A DNA stretch of 64,000 nucleotides from assembly GCF_032854445.1 (NCBI RefSeq), contig NC_088301.1:622001-686000 (forward strand), given 5' to 3'. Position 1 is the stretch's first letter. Each line of letters begins with the position of its first letter. The translations under genes and the position numbers were made by a program. The stretch comes from Liolophura sinensis (lineage: Eukaryota; Mollusca; Polyplacophora; Chitonida; Chitonidae). The notes below the pieces were generated by a model. The model worked only from the letters and a program-made list of their open reading frames with translations, did not search any database and was not told where the DNA came from. Positions 41,001-47,000 of the stretch are shown here, piece by piece.

Positions 41001-44000
41001 TCTCCTGAAAATACACATGACCTTTGTTACAATGATAGCTCCTGTATGCCTGCATGAAGTACATGTATAAGCAATATATGTGTGGGTGACCATCTGTATA
41101 CATGTGGATGTGACCATCCATATACATGTGGGTGTGACCATCTGTATACATGTGGGTGTGACCATCCATATACATGTGGGTGTGACCATCTGTATACATG
41201 TGGGTGTGACCATCCATATACATGTGGGTGTGACCATCTGTATACATGTGGCTGTGACCATCTGTATCCATGTGGGTGTGACCATCCGTATACATGTGAC
41301 CATCCATATGCATGTGGGTGTGACCATCCGTATACATGCAGGTGTGACCATCTGTATACATCTGGGTGTGACCATCCGTATACATGCAGGTGTGACCATC
41401 TGTATACATGTGGGTGTGTGATCATCTGTATACATGTGGGTGTGTGACCATCGGTATACATGTGGGTGTATGACCATCTGTATACATGCAGGTGTGACCA
41501 TCCGTATACATGTGACCATCCATATACATGTGGGTGTGACCATCCATATACATGTGGGTGTGACCATCTGTATACATGCGGGTGTGACCATCTGTATACA
41601 TGTGGGTGTGACCATCTGTATACATGTGGGTGTGTGACCGTCTGTATACATGCAGGTGTGACCATCTGTATACATGTGTGTGACCATCTGTATACATGTG
41701 ACCATCCATAGACATGTGGGTGTGACCATCTGTATACATGCGGGTGTGACCATCTGTATACATGTGGGTGTGACCATCCATATACATGTGGGTGTGACCA
41801 TCTGTATACATACGGGTGTGACCATCTGTATACATGTGGGTGTGACCATCTGTATACATGTGGGTGTGTGACCATCTGTATACAATTGGGTGTGTGACCA
41901 TCTGTATACACATAGTAGTGAGGAGCAATTCTCTTCGTAGTCTCAGTGGAAACATTGCCTTTGTCATGAATAAGCTATTATATTTTCATATCTTTTGTTC
42001 AGCTAATCCTGCACTATCCAGCTTTGACCTGTTAAGTCTGAGCTGAGATGGTGTGTGGTTTATCTGCCCAGTCAGTTTCAACATACACGGCTCATAATCA
42101 TAGACCATTTGCTCTCTACACTATAGGAAGTGGAGTGTACAGGTAATATGTAGAGGTACAACTTCCTGCTACACAATTTTGATGTCACCAAACTAAAGGC
42201 CATTCCAAAACCCCTGAGGGATTTTGTTTAACAGTATGATCTTGCAAGATTTTCTGTAGTTTTATGATTCTGCTCTATCAGAAGACAAACAGCAGTAGTT
42301 TTCCATGCCGGACGTCTTTCTGGTTGACTTATCAGGTAAACCTGACTACCATCATGTTGTACCTTAGAACTGACAGCAGGATGCTGTAGGGCCAATTAGC
42401 AATACATTTGAACACATTTAATGTAGTTTATAGGAAAATAAAATAATAGTAATTAGTGGTATTTTCAGATGTTGTCCATGCTGCTTCCTGTTGTGATTCT
42501 TTGTTATATTTTCTATGTTCGGTTTTAAATAAGATGTCTAGCTGAGCACATACTTAATTATAGACGTGTAGGAATTCAGTCTGGCCAGTTGCTGGTTGGA
42601 TGGACTAAGGTGAATTTCCTCCACGAACCAATCTAGCGGATTGGTTGAATCCTACTCTGTGTGGCATAAAACACTATTGTGAAAAAAACTGGCAGTATAA
42701 ATGGTATATTTAGTACCATGAGTCGATGTCTCATTAATACCCCAGGGCTGACTGTAAGCTGACCTTGGGCTATAAACAGCTTCTACGCAGCTGAGCCTCG
42801 TCCGTGGTTAGAAACCTTTGGATGGAAATTGTATATTCACTATAAATAAGCTTGTCATCCTTCGTTTACAGATTGTGGGTCTTTGCAAACAAAAAAAAAG
42901 GGTTTGTCATGTTAAATCAAAGGAATAAGGTGCCTGAACAAACCTTGGGTGGGATAGGCATGGACGAAAAACAAAATTTCGCTACATACTTTTGTACTGG
43001 GATCAGGAGTAATATGGTGCATTGGGGACCAGTCTGTGGCACTTGGGCCAGTCTGTGGCATTGGGACCACTCTCTGGCATTGGGACCAATCTCCTGCATT
43101 GGGTCCAGTCTCCTGCATTGGGTCCAGTCTGGCATTGGGACCAGTCTGTGGCATTGGGACCAGCCTCCTGCATTGGGACAAACCTGTTGCATTGGGACAA
43201 GTCTCCTGCATTGGGACCAGTCTCCTGCATTGGGACCAGTTTACTGCATTGGGACAAGTCTCCTGCAGTGGGACAAGTCTCCTGCATTGGGACCAGTCTC
43301 CTGCATTGGGGCTAGCCTGTTGCATTGGGACAGGTCTCCTGCATTGGGACCAGTGTCCTGCATTGGGACTAGTTTCCTGCAGTGGAACCCATTTCCTGTG
43401 TTGGGACAAGTCTCCTGTGTTGAGACCAGCTTTCTGCCTTGGGACCAGCTTTCTGCTTTGGGACAAGTCAACTACAAGAATACATCATTAATTGTCCTAT
43501 ACTTGTAATAGAAGTGTTGACAGTGGTTCTATAAACAAGCAGATTATTAATGGTCTAGTCACGCGTGCACAATGAGATTGTAGAGCTACAATTGAGTAAA
43601 TATGATCTAATGCAGCCTGCACGTAATTTTAAGGTGATTGTAATTTTTTGATATTACGATTGCTGTTGTAAGCCAGATTTGACTTGTACATAAAGGTGGC
43701 CTGTGTGTATGGGCTAAGTGTGGTAGCATCTGTTTGAGACAATTACATTGCCTATCTTTGCAAACCGAGGGGGAAAGTTCTAACTAACAGTCTGCCTAAG
43801 GCACATGACTGGCCTGAATAGCACAGTTGGTAGAGTGTCCGCTTCGGGACCGGTAGATCCAGGATCAATCCTTAATTGAGTCACACCTAAGGCTTTAAAA
43901 GAGGAAGTTGTAACTTCCTCGCTTGGCACTCAGCATGAAGGGGATAGTGTAACGACTGGTTGACCCGTATCAGTATAATGACTCGGGCGGGGCGGCTTAC

Positions 44001-47000
44001 TTGCCTTCGGTAAGTCGTCTCAATGAAGCAGCACTAAATAAAAGAGCAGTGGAAATCCGTCCTGCAACAAGGAGGCACATTACACGTACATGCACCCTAA
44101 GGATTCCTTCGTCGTCATATGACTGAAAAATTGTTGAGTACGACGTTAAACCCCAAGCACTCACTCACTCACTAAAGCACATATTTGTACTGTTTTTTGG
44201 GGGGCGATTGTAAGTATTTACCAACTGGGTCAACCGATTGTAATTTCTGATTGTAAGTTACAACTATCTTAGCTTACAATTCCTTTGTGCAAGAGGGTGT
44301 CGATTGTAAGCTAAGGCTACGACCAAGGTCTTAGTGGCCCTTGGGCCTGGTGTCACATGCTCATGTAAGATGCTTATGTCTTGTAGATGACGGAGTACTA
44401 CTGGAATCCCCCGACAGCCGTAACATCTAATGAGGACTCCAACCGCAAATCCTTCCAGAGGACTGTCAGCGCACAGGTATTCTACATTCTATTTGCACCC
44501 TAATGTTTGGTGCAAAGAAAGGCTCCTTTTGGGTGGGGCTCCTTTGAATAGGGTTAGTTCTAGGATAAGTAGGGTGGTAGTAGGGTGGGGTGGGGGAACG
44601 AAGACGCTAATGGCATTGATCAGTCAGCTCCCTCTTCTCAGCACTGATCTTTTGTGTCTCAGGTTTAGAATTGTGAAGGGATTAGCATGGGCCACTCCTG
44701 CATGTGTTAAGGCTGCAGACATCCCCTGGGATTAGCGGGCTGTACCTTCTCAGGTGATCTTGACACTCAAAACACCATATGGTGCTGGCAGGCTTGTCAT
44801 GCGGTTACAAACGTGACACATTTTCTGCTGTGCTCACGGGACAAAGTGCAATAAAGACTGGTCCAGTAAAGTCGGTGCCAGTTAAATAACCTTGCAGAAT
44901 CCAGTTTCGACTGGATGGTTGGCATCTTTATTTCAGGAAGTTCGTCAATGTATTGTTAAAAAGTAATTGTGTGTTCTAAGCCCTGGGTATTCCAATCCCT
45001 AAACTATCATCCAGGGTGTTAGGATTAGGGGGTGGAGAAACTGTCAGCATAGAATACATCATTACCATTTCTGCATTACACATGTTAGGTTTAGGTGATG
45101 AAAGAAACTGGAGACCTAGAACACACCATTACTTGGTGTGCTTCACAGATGTTAGGTTTAGGTGATGGAGGAAACTGGGACCTTGAACACATCATTACTT
45201 GGTGAGCTTCACAGATGTTAGGTTTAGGTGATGGAGGAAACTGGGGACCTAGAACACACCATTACTTGGTGAGCTTCACAGATGTTAGGTGATGGAGGAA
45301 ACTGGGGACCTAGAACACACCATTACTTGGTGAGCTTCACAGATGTTAGGTGATGGAGGAAACTGGGGACCTTGAACACACCATTACTTGGTGAGCTTCA
45401 CAGATGATAGGTTTAGGTGATGAAAGAAACTGGGGACCTAGAACACATCATTACTTGGTGAGCTTCGCAGATGTTAGGCTTGGGTGATGGAGGAAATTGG
45501 GGACCTTGAACACACCATTACTTGGTGAGCTTCACAGATGTTAGGTTTAGGTGATGAAAGAAACTGGGGACCTTGAACACACCATTACTTGGTGAGCTTC
45601 ACAGATGTTAGGCTTGGGTGATTGAGGAAACTGGGGACCTAGAACACACCATTACTTGGTGAGCTTCACAGATGTTAGGCTTGGGTGATGGAGGAAATTG
45701 GGGACCTTGAACACATCATTACTTGGTGAGCTTCACAGATGTTAGGTTTAGGTGATGGAGGAAACTGGGGACCTTGAACACACCATTACTTGGTGAGCTT
45801 CACAGATGTTAGGTGATGGAGGAAACTGGGGACCTAGAACACACCATTACTTGGTGAGCTTCACAGATGTTAGGTGATGGAGGAAACTGGGGACCTTGAA
45901 CACACCATTACTTGGTGAGCTTCACAGATGATAGGTTTAGGTGATGAAAGAAACTGGGGACCTAGAACACATCATTACTTGGTGAGCTTCACAGATGTTA
46001 GGCTTGGGTGATGGAGGAAATTGGGGACCTTGAACACACCATTACTTGGTGAGCTTCACAGATGTTAGGTTTAGGTGATGAAAGAAACTGGGGACCTTGA
46101 ACACACCATTACTTGGTGAGCTTCACAGATGTTAGGCTTGGGTGATGGAGGAAACTGGGGACCTAGAACACACCATTACTTGGTGAGCTTCACAGATGTT
46201 AGGTGATGGAAGAAACTGGGGACCTTGAACACACCATTACTTGGTGAGCTTCACAGATGATAGGTTTAGGTGATGAAAGAAACTGGGGACCTTGAACACA
46301 CCATTACTTGGTGAGCTTCACAGATGTTAGGCTTGGGTGATGGAGGAAACTGGGGACCTTGAACACACCATTACTTGGTGAGCTTCACAGATGTTAGGCT
46401 TGGGTGATGGAGGAAATTGGGGACCTTGAACACATCATTACTTGGTGAGCTTCACAGATGTTAGGTTTAGGTGATGGAGGAAACTGGGGACCTTGAACAC
46501 ACCATTACTTGGTGAGCTTCACAGATGTTAGGTGATGGAGGAAACTGGGGACCTAGAACACACCATTACTTGGTGAGCTTCACAGATGTTAGGTGATGGA
46601 GGAAACTGGGGACCTTGAACACACCATTACTTGGTGAGCTTCACAGATGATAGGTTTAGGTGATGAAAGAAACTGGGGACCTAGAACACATCATTACTTG
46701 GTGAGCTTCACAGATATTAGGCTTGGGTGATGGAGGAAATTGGGGACCTTGAAAAAACCATTACTTGGTGAGCTTCACAGATGTTAGGTTTAGGTGATGA
46801 AAGAAACTGGGGACCTTGAACACACCATTACTTGGTGAGCTTCACAGATGTTAGGCTTGGGTGATGGAGGAAACTGGGGACCTTGAACACACCATTACTT
46901 GGTGAGCTTCACAGATGTTAGGTGATGGAAGAAACTGGGGACCTTGAACACACCATTACTTGGTGAGCTTCACAGATGATAAGTTTAGGTGATGAAAGAA

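Noticed and set aside
40986-41911. Minus-strand open frames of almost 300 codons (MYTDGH-type repeats)
   Set aside because: The 24-bp unit keeps all frames open. Three overlapping frames on the same strand are equally long, which indicates a repeat artefact.
42852-43508. 218-codon plus-strand frame and its minus-strand mirror
   Set aside because: It is the translation of the 19-bp array with short flanks; frames on both strands are open, as expected for this repeat.
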